Assembly: GCF_036711975.1 (NCBI RefSeq)
Contig: NC_091971.1
Span: 10,857,501-10,921,500, forward strand
Direction: 5' to 3'
DNA length: 64,000 nt
Source of the DNA: Onthophagus taurus
Lineage: Eukaryota; Arthropoda; Insecta; Coleoptera; Scarabaeidae
Under the pieces are notes generated by a model. The model made no database searches, was not told the DNA's origin, and saw only the letters and a program-made list of their open reading frames with translations. Shown here one piece after another: positions 47,425 to 59,781 of this stretch. The stretch's first letter is position 1. Every line of letters starts with the position of its first letter. The position numbers and the translations under genes are program-made.

Positions 47425-50400
47425 AGGTTTGTTGCTGATTATGTTTTTATATTATTCTTCCACTTTGTAATTTTAGTCAAAATCTTTCTTTTCCATTGAT
47501 TTTAAAATAAATCCCACCAAAACAAGAGCACACAATAAACTGTACCGTTCCCCGGATAACTGGAAAACACCGTCCTCTTATTTGTTCAAGCAATTTTCCT
47601 AAATATCAGTCCACCCGGGGACCAATCTCAAGGTTCGTTGTCCCTCCTCGTTTCTGGCACGTTGAAACGACCGCACGGCCATCCAGATGAAATGGGTCGC
47701 TGCAGCCCAACCGTGACAATGTGAAGAATACATCCATATGATATCCAGTTCCGGAGGTGATGTGGAGTTACGGGATGGGGAGGTTGCAGCAAAACGGACG
47801 GTCTAAGACAGGTCACGTCCGCGGCACTTGTCCATTATGAATGAGGGCGGATTTCCCGGGACAATCTGTAGCGGTCAGCGTGTGAATTATGCCCGGACGC
47901 TAACACGGTGCGGCGACGCCTAGAACCCATAATTTATTCAAATCCATCAAAACCGTCCGCACGCAACACGACCGCTTTAATTAAAGACATCGAATAGATG
48001 TCCTAGCCACGCTTCTGCTCGCCTATTTGTGCTCACGGAATATTCTCCCATCCAATACCCCCCATTTCGGAAATAATTCCATATTCGGGGAGGATTCCGA
48101 ATCGCTGAACCTGAAGCCACCCCAATGCATTGGGGTTAATCTTATGCGATCCTATGTATCTCCAGCTTATGCAACAACCAATAACTTATCACTTAGGCTT
48201 ACAACGTATAAATCTAACCCACAGAAAAGATCTTTTAAGACGCTTTATTTAGATAAGATTTTCCCGGCAACAATAAGCGTCGATCCCCTCTTCAAACGAG
48301 AAGCGAAACTAATAAAAAATGCCCTTCACGTAAACACAGACAGGAACTTGGAAACAAAGGCAATAAAGACTCTTGATGATACAGTATTAACGTTTTTGTT
48401 TTGGTTTCTCGAGCCAACCTTCTTTAGTATTTATTTAGGGAACCAATTAAAGAAATGCCTGCTAATGATTGCCCTTGTTTGGATCTTGTACAGGGTCGCA
48501 CTTACCTTGGCAAGTTAAGAACTTCCAACCCCGAAAAGTTTAACCGACGAAACACGACCCGAAAGTAGCGCAATGCCCTTAAATGTGGTCTCGTAAAATT
48601 GAAGTTTTAACAACGGGGTTGTTTATCCGCCGAAGAGAGGTTAAAAGGATGAACATTTTATAAAATTATTTCATAAATTTTATATGACGAATGTTTTAGT
48701 TTGAAATATGGAAAATAAGTTGACCGCATGAAATTATTTTAAAATCAGAATTCAGTATGGCGTAAATTCATTGTTTTCAATATTTGTTTTCGTGCTTTCA
48801 TTACGTTTTTTTAACGAACTAATATATGTGCATAAATTACCACATTTACGGATTAAATAAAATCAAATAATTGTTAGGTGAATAAAGTATTATTTTTTTT
48901 GGTAATATGATGTATGTTAACATTAAATGATATAAAACGTCAAATTCTTTTCGTCATCGACATTCAACTACAAGGATGAATTGCTTGCGATCTTTTTCCA
49001 CCTTTTTGATCACGTAAAGTTCCAGGATAACAGGGCCCCAAGTCGCGGACTCCAAGGAACCCTGGGGCAGGGTCAGCGACAAGAGACAAATGACCAGAAA
49101 GATTGATGATTGCACGCCGCCGTCCAAATTCTACAGAGAAAATAAATTAATAACGTTTCTTTCCGTCCAACAGTTCTCCGAGACGTTGCGAACTCAATAA
49201 AACTAAAAACCCTTTTTCTTCGACTTTCTACCAGAGAAACGGATACCAGCGAGAATTATGGAACCTAATTTATTACCAAAGTCAATAGTGCCCGGCAGCT
49301 ATCGTTCCACGTTCGAAAATACGTGGAAAATCGTTTTGGAGAAGCGATAAATGAAAAAAAAAAATTTGGTATTACTAAAAAAAAGAAAAGAAAGAAAAGA
49401 ATTGAAATGGGATTACAAGAAGATGAAAACTGAAAGACTACCGAAGTAATTAACATGTAAATGGTCACAAATCAAGCATTCGCCCCAGAACGGAACCATT
49501 CCCTAGTCGATTTCCGAAACATTTACCAGTCGCAACTGGTTAATAGGTTTAGACTGCGAACCCCTTCACTCCCAATGGATTAAAATGGAGATGACTTTAT
49601 TTCAATTTGAAACTTTTAAAGAAATTTTAAAAAGTTATTTTGTAAAATCTGAAAAAAAATGTCTGTCGAGAACACACTAAAACTATGGATAATCCCAAAT
49701 TTCAATCCCTCGTTGTTTTCCTCGCCATCGCACAATAAAAACAATAAAAAATCCAACTAACCGATTGAAACTCGGCTTTCGAACTCCGAACGACATGCAA
49801 ATCATTCACCAACCAATGCATATTTTACACAAATCCCAATATCCCGCAAAGTGGCTATTAGCGATCGATTAACGACCGCCGTATATCCTTTATGCCCAAG
49901 TAATTTTTAATAACGGCCACGGAGAGGTTCAAAGGCCATACTCCCAACGGCCGTGCTTTTCCGCTTTCCTCTCTCTCAAAATCGTCGCTCACTTTCCCGT
50001 TTGCGCCGGTTTTGTTTCCACGCATCCAAGCTATCCATCGAGCGAACGCGAACTCGTTTCCTGAATGTTGTTACCTACCGCAAACAAAAAAAAAACAATA
50101 CTAACGGGACCACCGCAAAACCGTTCTATACCCGCGAGCATCAACCAGAAATCATCCAAACATACACATTTGATAATGATGACTACGAGGCATATAACAT
50201 TTTTCTTTTTTCATTTACTAAACATAAAATGAATTTTTACATGGATTAAAAAAATCTTTTAGGAACGCATAATAAATCAGGGTGAATGTGATGCAATTAG
50301 AAGGGGCCGCGAAATGAAGTTCTGAACTCGGCGGAAGTTTTTAATCAAACAGGCGCTGATTCAATTCCGGACCGCAGAAACTCCATTGTCCTTTCGTGTG

Positions 50401-51157
50401 GCCCAGCATCAACGCTCAAAATTACATTCTTATCGAGTTAGCCCGTTTCTTATTTTCTTTTCGTGGCGAGGGCAGGGCGAAAGCGCTCGATAAATTTCGG
50501 ATATTGCCGTTGAATAAGCTTCCACCACCTCGATATTCCTTTACCCCATTTTAATTACAATCGCTTAATGCGGAGGGGACCAAGTTTCTTTAAGGCGAAC
50601 CGTGATAAGTTGCAACTTTGACGAAAATCATCAATCAGGTGCCTTCAACAAAAAAGTTTTAATTCAAAAAATGTCGATCGTTAAAAATATCTTTTGTATA
50701 CAGACTATACAGTTAATTTATTAACAGTAAAATATTAACCCTTTATTATTAAGCATAACACGACAGTGTATTAAACTGCAAAGGATTTTAAATTAGTGAA
50801 CGAAAATATGGGAAACAGAATTAAGATACTTGCTGAGCACTTGAATATTAACAAAAATTTAACATTCGAGAATTTAACAACCATAATTTCTTCTGCCAAA
50901 GGAATCATAAGCCATCCAAATGAAAACGTATTTTCCTATCTTTGCATAACTGGTTCTAGTACAAGCAGGAATGGTTTTTAATCTACAAGCATGCGTCTAA
51001 GAAGAATTTCCCGTGTGAATGTGGAAGCTTGAAAAGTATTACTGACCCACATTATCAGAATAAAAGTAATAAAATACAAACACGGACATAATACATTTTC
51101 AATTCGTAGAATACAAGAACTGGAAGTTATCAATATTTATCGAAGCATAAAAATTTC
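47425..51157. other. No certain gene; GC-richer islands
   Basis: A 163-codon frame at 48027-48518 (plus) is the longest here, but it matches no family I recognise and has no splice, promoter or poly(A) context, so it is not called as a gene. Segments 47560-48050, 49000-49320, 49780-50060 and 50270-50620 are GC-richer and non-repetitive. Confidence 0.4.
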
Positions 51158-53947
51158 ATATGAGAACTTGTCAAGAAAATTAAAAATTTCAAAAAATCAT
51201 ACCATCTTTATTTCTAAAGATTAGAAGATGTATTATATCTCAAATTGAAGCTCAAACACTCTAGTTTATGCTAGTATGTAGAAATAAAAAGGTTGGATTG
51301 CAATAATTCCGAGATATAAACAAAAAAATACGACATATGAGAACTTAGCAAGGAAATTAAAAATTTCAAAAAATCATACCATCTTTATTTCTAAAGATTA
51401 AAAGACGTACTATATCTCAAATTGAAGCTCAAACTTTCTAGTTTATGCTCCTATATAGAAATAATAAGGTTGGATTGCAATAATTCAGAGATATAAACAA
51501 AAAAATACAACATATGAGAACTTGTCAAGAAAACTAAAAATTTCAAAAAATCATACCATCTTTATTTCTAAAGATTAGAAGATGTATTATATCTCAAATT
51601 GAAGCTCAAACATTCTAGTTCATGTTAGTATGTGGAAATAATAAGGTTGGATTGCCATAATTTCGAGATATAAACAAAAATATGCGACATATGAGCAAGA
51701 AAATTAAAAATTTGAAAAAATCATACCATCTTTATTTCTAAAGATTGGAAGACGTATTATATCTCAAATTAAAGCTTAAACATTGTAGTTTATGTTAATA
51801 TATAGAAATAGTAAGGTTGGATTGCAATAATTCAGAGATATAAACAAAAAAATGCGACATATGAGAACTTGTTAAAAAAACTAAAAATTTAAAAAAATCA
51901 TATCATCTTTATTTCTAAAGATTGGAAGATGTATTATATCTCAAATTGAAGCTCAAACATTCTAGTTTATGCTAGTATGTAGAAATAATAAGGTTGGCTT
52001 GCAATAATTCCGAGATATAAACAAAAAAATACGACATATGAGAACTTAGCAAGGAAATTAAAAATTTCAAAAAATCATACCATCTTTATTTCTAAAGATT
52101 AAAAGAGGTACTATATCTCAAATTGAAGCTCAAACATTCTAGTTTATGCTCCTATATAGAAATAATAAGGTTGGATTGCAATAATTCCGAGATATAAACA
52201 AAAAAATACAACATATGAGATCTTGTCAAGAACACAAAAAATTTTAAAAAATCATACCATCTTTATTTCTAAAGATTGGAAGATATATCTCAAATTGAAG
52301 CTCAAACATTCTAGTTTATGTTAGTATGTGGAAATAATAAGGTTGGATTGTAATAATTTCGAGATATAAACAAAAATATGCGACATATGAGCAAGAAAAT
52401 TAAAAATTTGAAAAAAATCATACCATCTTTATTTCTAAAGATTGGAAGACGTATTATATCTCAAATTAAAGCTTAAATATTGTAGTTTCTGCTAATATAT
52501 AGAAATAGTAAGGTTGGATTGCAATAATTCCGAGATATAAACAAAAAAATGCGACATATGAGAACTTGTCAAGAAAATTAAAAATTTCAGAAAATCTTAC
52601 CATCTTTATTTGTAAAGATTGGAAGATATATTATATCTCAAATTGTAGCTCAAACATTCTAGTTTATGTTAATATATAGCAATAATAAGGTTGGATTGCA
52701 ATAATTCCGAGATATAAACAAAAAAATGCAACATATGAAAACTTAGCAAGAAATTAAAAATTTCAAAAAATCATACCATCTTTATTTCTAAAGATTAAAA
52801 GACGTACTATATCTCAAATTGAAGCTCAAACATTCTAGTGTATGCTCCTATATAGAAATAATAAGGTTGGATTGCAATAATTCCAGATATAAACAAAAAA
52901 ATACAACATATGAAAACTTGTCAAGAAAACTAAAAATTTCAAAAAATCATACCATCTTTATTTCTAAACATTAGAAGATGCATTATATCTCAAATTGAAG
53001 CTCAAACATTCTAGTTTATGTTAGTATGTGGACATAATAAGGTTGGATTGCAATAATTTCGAGATATAAACAAAAATATGCGACAAATGAGCAAGAAAAT
53101 TAAAAATTTGAAAAAAATCATACCATCTTTATTTCTAAAGATTGGAAGACGTATTATATCTCAAATTAAAGCTTAAACATTCTAGTTTATGCTCCTATAT
53201 AGAAATAATAAGGTTGGATTGCAATAATTCCGAGATATAGACAAAAAATACAACATATGAGAACTTGTCAAGAAAACTAAAAATTTCAAAAAATCATACC
53301 ATCTTTATTTCTAAAGATTAGAAGATGTATTATATCTCAAATTGAAGCTCAAACATTCTAGTTTATGTTAGCATGTGGAAATAATAAGGTTGGATTGCCA
53401 TAATTTCGAGATATAAACAAAAATATGCGACATATGAGCAAGAAAATAAAAGATTTGAAAAAATCATACCATCTTTATTTCTAAAGATTGGAAGACGTAT
53501 TATAACTCAAATTAAAGCTTAAACATTGTAGTTTATGTTAGTATATAGAAATAGTAAGGTTGGATTGCAATAATTCCGAAATATAAACAAAAAAATGCGA
53601 CATATGAGAACTTGTTAAGAAAACTAAAAATTTAAAAAAATCATATCATCTTTATTTCTAAAGATTGGAAGACGTATTATATCTCAAATTAAAGCTCAAA
53701 CATTCTAGTTTATGTTAATATATAGAAATAATAAGGTTCGATTGCAATAATTCCGAGATATAAACAAAAAAATGCGACATATGAGAACTTGTCAAGAAAA
53801 TTAAAAATTTCAGAAAATCATACCATCTTTATTTGTAAAGATTGGAAGATATATTATATCTCAAATTGTAGCTCAAACATTCTAGTTTATGTTAATATAT
53901 AGCAATAATAAGGTTGGATTGCAATAATTGCGAGGTAGAAACAAAAA
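51158..53947. repeat. 177-bp satellite array, 16 monomers, partial tetramer order
   Basis: The landmark ACCATCTTTATTT or a close variant starts at 51201, 51378, 51555, 51725, 51902, 52079, 52256, 52422, 52599, 52775, 52951, 53122, 53298, 53468, 53645 and 53822. Most steps are 176-177; four are 166-171 because ACTTGTC-type sequence is missing. Short steps end at 51725, 52422, 53122 and 53468, so two full tetramers of about 700 bp are followed by a dimer step. Monomer classes differ by diagnostic words such as GCTCCTATATAG or GTTAGTATGTGG. Confidence 0.9.
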
Positions 53948-54017
53948 CTAGTTCCTCAAAATAAAAATTTCTGGAAGTTTTATTTTATTTTATTTAAAAT
54001 TAATAATTTATAATATA

Positions 54018-54023
54018 TTTATT
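54018..54023 (-). terminator. Polyadenylation signal of the peptide-1 gene
   Basis: AATAAA on the minus strand, about 56 bases after the stop. Confidence 0.55.
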
Positions 54024-54078
54024 GAAATATTTATAATCCAACGAATGTATTAAAATATTAATTCAAAAAATTTATATT

Positions 54079-54297
54079 TTAATGATATTTAAGACCACGT
54101 TGATTATGTTTCGACATCAGGCGTTTTTCACGGTAAATTTCTTTGTTCACTAGTTCCATGAATTCTTTCAAATCGCTATTGAAATTAACTACGAATTTTT
54201 TTAAAACATCTCTTAATTTATTTCCATCTGGAGTAGCCCAACACTTTGATGCTAAAACGATGGTAAATATAGCACAAAAAATGATTAATTTATTCAT
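54079..54297 (-). CDS. Small secreted peptide 1 (72 aa), unknown function
   Basis: Single exon. The signal peptide is about residues 1-21 (MNKLIIFCAIFTIVLASKCWA), followed by a short mature chain with an amphipathic helix-like segment (LRDVLKKFVVNFNSDLKEFM) and a basic tail with EKR. No Cys in the mature part. TATAAATA lies 58 bases upstream on the minus strand and AATAAA downstream, which supports a real gene despite its size. It is head-to-tail with peptide 2 and flanked by satellite blocks. I do not recognise the family. A secreted amphipathic peptide is all that can be stated. Confidence 0.6.
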   Translation of the reverse strand: MNKLIIFCAIFTIVLASKCWATPDGNKLRDVLKKFVVNFNSDLKEFMELVNKEIYREKRLMSKHNQRGLKYH

Positions 54298-54354
54298 GTC
54301 GAATTGTTTGTTAGAGTTTGCTTTATGAACTGAATACGATCTTTAAAACACTTC

Positions 54355-54362
54355 TATTTATA
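54355..54362 (-). promoter_or_regulatory. TATA box of the peptide-1 gene
   Basis: TATAAATA read on the minus strand, 58 bases before the start codon. Confidence 0.6.
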
Positions 54363-54581
54363 CGAAAACAGAATAGCTTAAGAATTTTGTATATGCATTG
54401 CATGGAATGCAAACATAAAATAAATTAATTACCTTGGTGTTATTAAAAAAAAACATTTTGTTACTTTCTTTTTATTTCTTTATCGTTTATTGTGCTTTAT
54501 AAAGAAAAAAAAACATAAATATGGATGCGCACAGCTTTATATACTATTTAAAATCAATACAATCAAATAATTTTACATAAT

Positions 54582-54883
54582 TTATAATTTCAATTCATGA
54601 TGTAACCTTTTCCTTACTAAGTCTTCAACTGGATCGGAGATATTAAAGTATTTTTTAAATTTTTCTTTCAAATATTTTGCAATATTAAAAGCACTTTGCC
54701 AATCAAGAAGTAAATCATCTTTTTTCAATTCTATTTCCTCCCCATGTTTTTTCAAATCTAAAATAAAAAATAACTGATACAAATATAACGGAAATTTAAA
54801 AATCGATTATTACGTTTCTCCTTTTTACATAACGTGAGTGTAATCATACCCACAAGTAGCAAAAGAACGACAAACTTCGTCAT
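54582..54883 (-). CDS. Small secreted peptide 2 (81 aa), two exons
   Basis: Exon 1 54883-54814, exon 2 54757-54582, intron in phase 1 with GT-AG ends. Signal peptide MTKFVVLLLLVGMITLTLC, then KKEKHLKKHGEE, and a helix-rich charged segment (SAFNIAKYLKEKFKKYFN) ending VRKRLHHELKL. The exon 1 layout (signal peptide plus a short Lys/His-rich stretch, phase 1 intron) is like that of peptides 3 and 4, suggesting an old shared family. TATATAA at 54923-54929 on the minus strand. Function unknown. Confidence 0.65.
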
Positions 54884-54922
54884 TGTATTTAAAAATAATG
54901 GCATATGTTAAAATGTTGCTGC

Positions 54923-54929
54923 TTATATA
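54923..54929 (-). promoter_or_regulatory. TATA box of the peptide-2 gene
   Basis: TATATAA on the minus strand, 40 bases before the start codon. Confidence 0.5.
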
Positions 54930-54934
54930 CTTTG

Positions 54935-56470
54935 TATTTACCTAAGTTATTTAAGTTTCTAATAAAGCTTCTTTATGTATTAACATAAAGTTTAATAAGC
55001 TACATTAAAATTAATAACTACTTATAAATAATTATTAAAATAGTTATTTTAACGCGACGGATTCTTATACTTACAACATTATATGAGTTGCGAAATTATG
55101 TTTATTAAGAATTTCAATTAATTTTATATTTAATTGAAATTAAGATCGCCGAAAATTACTTCATGCACTAATGGATTCACCTCCCCTGCTAGTTAACTTT
55201 GAGGATAAACCTTTGTCATCCCGTAGCGAGAGAGAAGAGCAATCTTTGTTATCCTCCTTGATACCAAGGACTGCACCCTTAATCCCATAATCTCACACTC
55301 GAAACTGTACTTGTCTTTCTAAATGCAATAAACTCGGGAATGGTTAAGATTTATTCACCAAACGAATAATAGCACGGGATTTAATACAATCTTTAAATTT
55401 TCATTAAAAAGAAATCCGTAATTAAGATATTACAGTTTCAAATATAACTTTAAGTATTCAAAACGACATTTTTGTAGTTAATAGTTTTTTTTAAACTACC
55501 GTAATAAACGTCGATCATAAATATCTTAAGAGAATGGGGGTTTTTATTACGTATAGTTTATGTTGTTGCGATAAGAACACGCAACCGTTCGCGAAGAAAA
55601 ATGCGTTTGGGACTACATGAACATAAATATTTTCACGCGCCCGTTGAAGCGATAAAGTACTTAAAACGAATGTTTATGAAAATGAAGGTGTGCTAAGAGA
55701 TTGTTTTAATCGTTCAATTCTTTATTCTCAAAGATATTTTATACATACAAAAAAATTTACAACCACCCCGAAGCGATAATTACGTTTATCATGTGAACGG
55801 TTTAAATGGACACACCTTCGTGTTCATTCAATCAGAGTCATCGTTTATGTTGTCAGTACAAAAGATCTAATGAAGCCAGAAAGCACTACTGGTCGCAATT
55901 TGATCCATTAATGCTAATTTTCATTTACATAACATTTGCATTTTCAGCTCTTTGTAATTCTAATTGAGACAATTCATAGTTACCATATTTATTGGAATGA
56001 TACATATATGTATGTATAGATACGTATATGATAAAGTTAAAATTTTAAATTTGGAAAATTATCTTGCTTTAAACTACTTTAAATTCATAGTTTAATTCAA
56101 ATAAATAAGAGGCTGCCCTATTGCTGTTAAATAATGTTCCCGGAAATTCAATGAGTTCGGGAGGTTGTTAAATATATGTCAGACCAGTCAAAGAAAATGC
56201 TAGAGTATTATTTTGACTATAGTTCAGGGGAAAAGAAGTATGTTCTTTGTTGTTAGCTGCCCACAGTGTGTTATTTTCGGATAGAGGACTTCAAATTTAT
56301 GCATTATGTTCACTAAACTATATATCAAAAGAAAGCCTGAAAGAGGTGACCAATTAACTGCTCAGCATCAGCGAGGTTAAGCAATAAAACTGTAGAGATT
56401 ACATCAATCCAAAAAACTTTAAGCTTTAACATTATTGGAAAAGGTATTAAATAAGGTAGTTAGGCACTAC
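54935..56470. other. No gene recognised
   Basis: AT-rich spacer between the two satellite blocks; no coding similarity, tandem repeats or inverted repeats noticed. Confidence 0.45.
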
Positions 56471-56477
56471 TGCCTAA

Positions 56478-57351
56478 CCACCATCTCTTCTAAAGATTGG
56501 AAGACGTATTATATCTCAAATTGAAGCTCAAACATTCTAGTTTATGCTAATATATAGAAATAATAAGGTTGGATTGCAATAATTCCGAGATATAAACAAA
56601 AATTGCGACATATGAGAACTTGTCTTAAAAATTTCAAAAAATCATATCATATTTATTTCTAAAGATTGGAAGACCTATTATATCTCAAATAGAAGCTCAA
56701 ACATTCTAGTTTATGTTAATATATAGAAATAGCAAGGTTGGATTACAATAATTCCGAGATATAAACAAAAAAATGCGACATATGAGAACTTGTCAAGAAA
56801 ACTAAAAATTTCAAAAAAATCATACCATCTTTATTTCTAAAGATTGGAAGACGTATTATATCTCAAATTGAAGCTCAAACATTCTAGTTTATGTTAATAT
56901 ATAGAAATAATAAGGTTGGGTTGCAATAATTTCAAGATATAAACAAAAAAATGCGTCATATGAGAGCTTAGCAAGAAAATTAAAAATTTTAAAAAATCAT
57001 ACCATCTTTATTTCTAAAGATTGGAAAACGTATTATATCTCAAATTGAAGCTCAAACATTCTAGTTTATATTAATATATAGCAATAATAAGGTTGGATTG
57101 CAATAATTCAGAGATATAAACAAAAAAATGCAACATATAAGAACTTGTCAAGTAAACTAAAAATTTCAAAAAATCATACCATCTTTATTTCTAAAGATTG
57201 GAAGATGTACTATATATCTCAAATTGAACCTCAAACATTCTAGTTTATGTTAGTATAGAGAAATAATGAGGTTGGATTGCAATAATTTGGAGATATAAAA
57301 AAAAATGCGACATAAGTGAACTTAACAAAAAAATTAAAAATTTCAAAAAAT
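56478..57351. repeat. Second block of the 177-bp satellite, five monomers
   Basis: Same monomer as at 51158-53947 and the same orientation; landmarks at 56478, about 56646, 56824, 57001 and 57178. The first landmark is slightly altered and the last monomer decays at about 57351. Confidence 0.9.
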
Positions 57352-57889
57352 TTGTGTATAGTGCCCAAGGTAGCTTATATCTTAGATCAGGTGGAATATC
57401 ATGGAAGTAGTGGAGCTAAGCCATACTACAAAACGAATAAGGACCAAAGCAAAACTTTTCTTCCGAGTGTCAGTTCAAAAACTATACTCACTTAGGGATG
57501 CTAGCAGAACAGGGAGGTATGCATAGAAAGTTTTCATGCTGAGGATATGATCCGAACATGTTACCACATATATAAAGCAAAAATCCATTTTTGAAGTGTG
57601 TTAGATCATGAAAATATTGTAGAAACAGTTTTTGTGCATAAAACAGCCGAGCTTAATAGAAATGATTTAAGCCTGCTTACTTAACCAATATTAGTCTAAT
57701 TGATTATAATTCAAACCAAATCAGACACCTCGCACCTTGTTCAACAACTGAAAAACATCATGTTGAATCTGTCAAGTCAAGATACAGCCATGGAAGGTAG
57801 CTAGGATTTGGATTTCTGCAACATTAAAGTGATGAAGAAATAGCTATATAGTAGGTATAGAACTGGCTCTAGTATATGGTCTTGTAGTA

Positions 57890-58270
57890 CTCCTGCGTTA
57901 ATTGCTTTAAGTTCAGAATAAGCGTTATAACCTTAACAAATGTAAAAACTGGCTAAGAACGAGGTTGTTACCTCCTTATTATTACGTAGTGAAGTACTTC
58001 ATGCCATACTCTATCAATAACATGAGCTACATCTAGGAATACATTAAAACACTTTTCTTTCTTCTGGAGACTTTTCAATTATATTTGTGATCATGTGAAT
58101 CTAATCAATAGTGAGTAACTGCCTCTAAGGCCAAACTGATTGTCTGGGATTATACTTTTTTTCAACAGTTTTGAAATTACAGAAAACAGAGGTTTAGTCT
58201 ATAAGATAAAACTTCATTTGGCAGCTTTCCTGGTTTAAAAATCATTATTATTAGGCTCGCATATTATACT
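57890..58270 (-). mobile_element. Degenerate jockey-like LINE RT fragment
   Basis: On the minus strand, in shifting frames: LIMIFKPGKLPNEVLSYRL (about 58252-58195), IPDNQFGLRGSYSLL (about 58155-58105) and FLDVAHVIDRVWHEVLHYV (about 58040-57982). These match the N-terminal to central RT blocks of jockey LINEs (PKPGK ... QFGFR ... FLD-x-x-x-A-F-D-x-V-W). Stops throughout. Confidence 0.7.
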
Positions 58271-59100
58271 TTGGAAGTCCTTTATAATTCTGTATTTCGT
58301 AGCTATTTCTATCTTTACTGAGGCAAAACCCGAGTTATTACGCCCAACAATAGAAAGCAGAAATAATACATTTATTCTATTTCGATCACCTTGCACTACA
58401 GAAAATCATAACAAGAACGCCTTAGGCAAGATACACGATTATTTCGTAATATCTATGCGGAACTTGAGATAGAAAAATATGTATACCTCAATGTAGTCAA
58501 AGGCATTAGATATAAGGGAATAACCTACCCAAAGGCATAATCCCACTCTGAAAGTGCTGTTCTACAGTCAAGTATGGGTATTACTGCTATGATAGCATCT
58601 ACGTACAAAGATCTGTGCATCATCTAATGTAGATAACTAGGAACTCTCAATAAGCTTGAAATCTGCATACCCAAACGTCGGTTATTTTGGCCGTTGTACG
58701 ACGAGAATAAGATTAAAGGGTGTTTATGAGTAAACGCCAACAGTCCTTTTGTTGGAGATATCTTCCAATATCCAATTGGAAGATTTTCTGCTTCCAAATA
58801 ATATTGAAGGCAGAAGAGAGTGGTTTAAGTCATTGAGCTAACACATGTACTAACAGCTGGTAAAAACGTGATATAGGATTGCCTAAGGATATAGGAGGGC
58901 TTACTTAGGATTATGTAAGTTATTGGAATTGCTTGTAAAATTTTTATAGTTCTAAGCGGCACCAATTTAACGTTACTTTGATTTATTTCAACACTTTTTT
59001 TTGCTAATCCCCATTCAAGTAGCAATAACTCATTATATGTAGTTAAAAATATGCGGGTATACACGAAAACAGTTTTACACTATCATTTTTATTGTTGAAG
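58271..59100. other. No gene recognised
   Basis: Possibly more of the degraded LINE just downstream, but no motif is clear. A 79-codon minus frame at 58825-59064 is unsupported. Confidence 0.4.
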
Positions 59101-59107
59101 TTCGGAA

Positions 59108-59114
59108 TATAAAG
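59108..59114 (+). promoter_or_regulatory. TATA box of the peptide-3 gene
   Basis: TATAAAG, followed by CAAC, 55 bases before the start codon; the same TATAAAGCAAC occurs before peptide 4. Confidence 0.65.
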
Positions 59115-59162
59115 CAACGCTAATTACTAAAGTAAATCAATAGGTTCAAAAACAATTCAACA

Positions 59163-59508
59163 ATGAACTCAGTTAAGTATCTTCTGCTATTAGGAGTAAT
59201 TCTCGTTGCAATATCATTATGTGCTGGAGAACATCATCGCAAGAAACACGGTAATTAATGCATTTTAATAAATTATAAATTATGTTATCGTACATGTTTT
59301 AGGGGAGAAAAAAATTGCACCAAGTGGCGATATAAAGAGTAAATGTGATGGTGATGACTATGAGGATTACGACGATAGTGCTCCTAAAGTCAAATTATAC
59401 ATGAAACAATTAATTCAATTTCTTGCTGATTTATCTATAATACCAAAACCGATACCATCTGATCCGTGTGTTGAATCTAGCTCCGAATCTCCAAAGAACC
59501 AGCATTAA
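59163..59508 (+). CDS. Small secreted peptide 3 (97 aa), two exons
   Basis: Exons 59163-59250 and 59303-59508, phase 1 GT-AG intron. The signal peptide is about residues 1-22 (MNSVKYLLLLGVILVAISLC...), then a basic EHHRKKHGEKK stretch, an acidic DGDDYEDYDD run, a helix-like segment (VKLYMKQLIQFLADL), and a Pro/Ser-rich end with CVESSSES. Two Cys in the mature chain. It is a clear paralogue of peptide 4 (shared MNS-K start, H/K-rich exon end, VESS near the C-terminus, same TATA context). Family not recognised; function unknown. Confidence 0.75.
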
Positions 59509-59547
59509 AAAAATGAAAATTTTAATTTCTTTATATTTCTGATTGAA

Positions 59548-59553
59548 AATAAA
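59548..59553 (+). terminator. Polyadenylation signal of the peptide-3 gene
   Basis: AATAAA 40 bases after the stop codon. Confidence 0.65.
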
Positions 59554-59720
59554 CTATGGGAAGCAATTTTTTTCGTTATTTATTGATTTTTGAACAATTT
59601 AAAAACATTTTTTCTTGAATCCTTATTAAAATAGTAATAACTCTTTATGGTTAACAAATTCCCTGGTGTACACGACTATATTTTCACGTTTATAACCATT
59701 TTTATGGTTATTCCATAAAG

Positions 59721-59731
59721 TATAAAGCAAC
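59721..59731 (+). promoter_or_regulatory. TATA box of the peptide-4 gene
   Basis: TATAAAGCAAC, as before peptide 3, 61 bases before the start codon. Confidence 0.65.
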
Positions 59732-59781
59732 AGCAAGTTACTTAGTAATTCACTACATGTGCTTCAATACTTGAAAACAAC

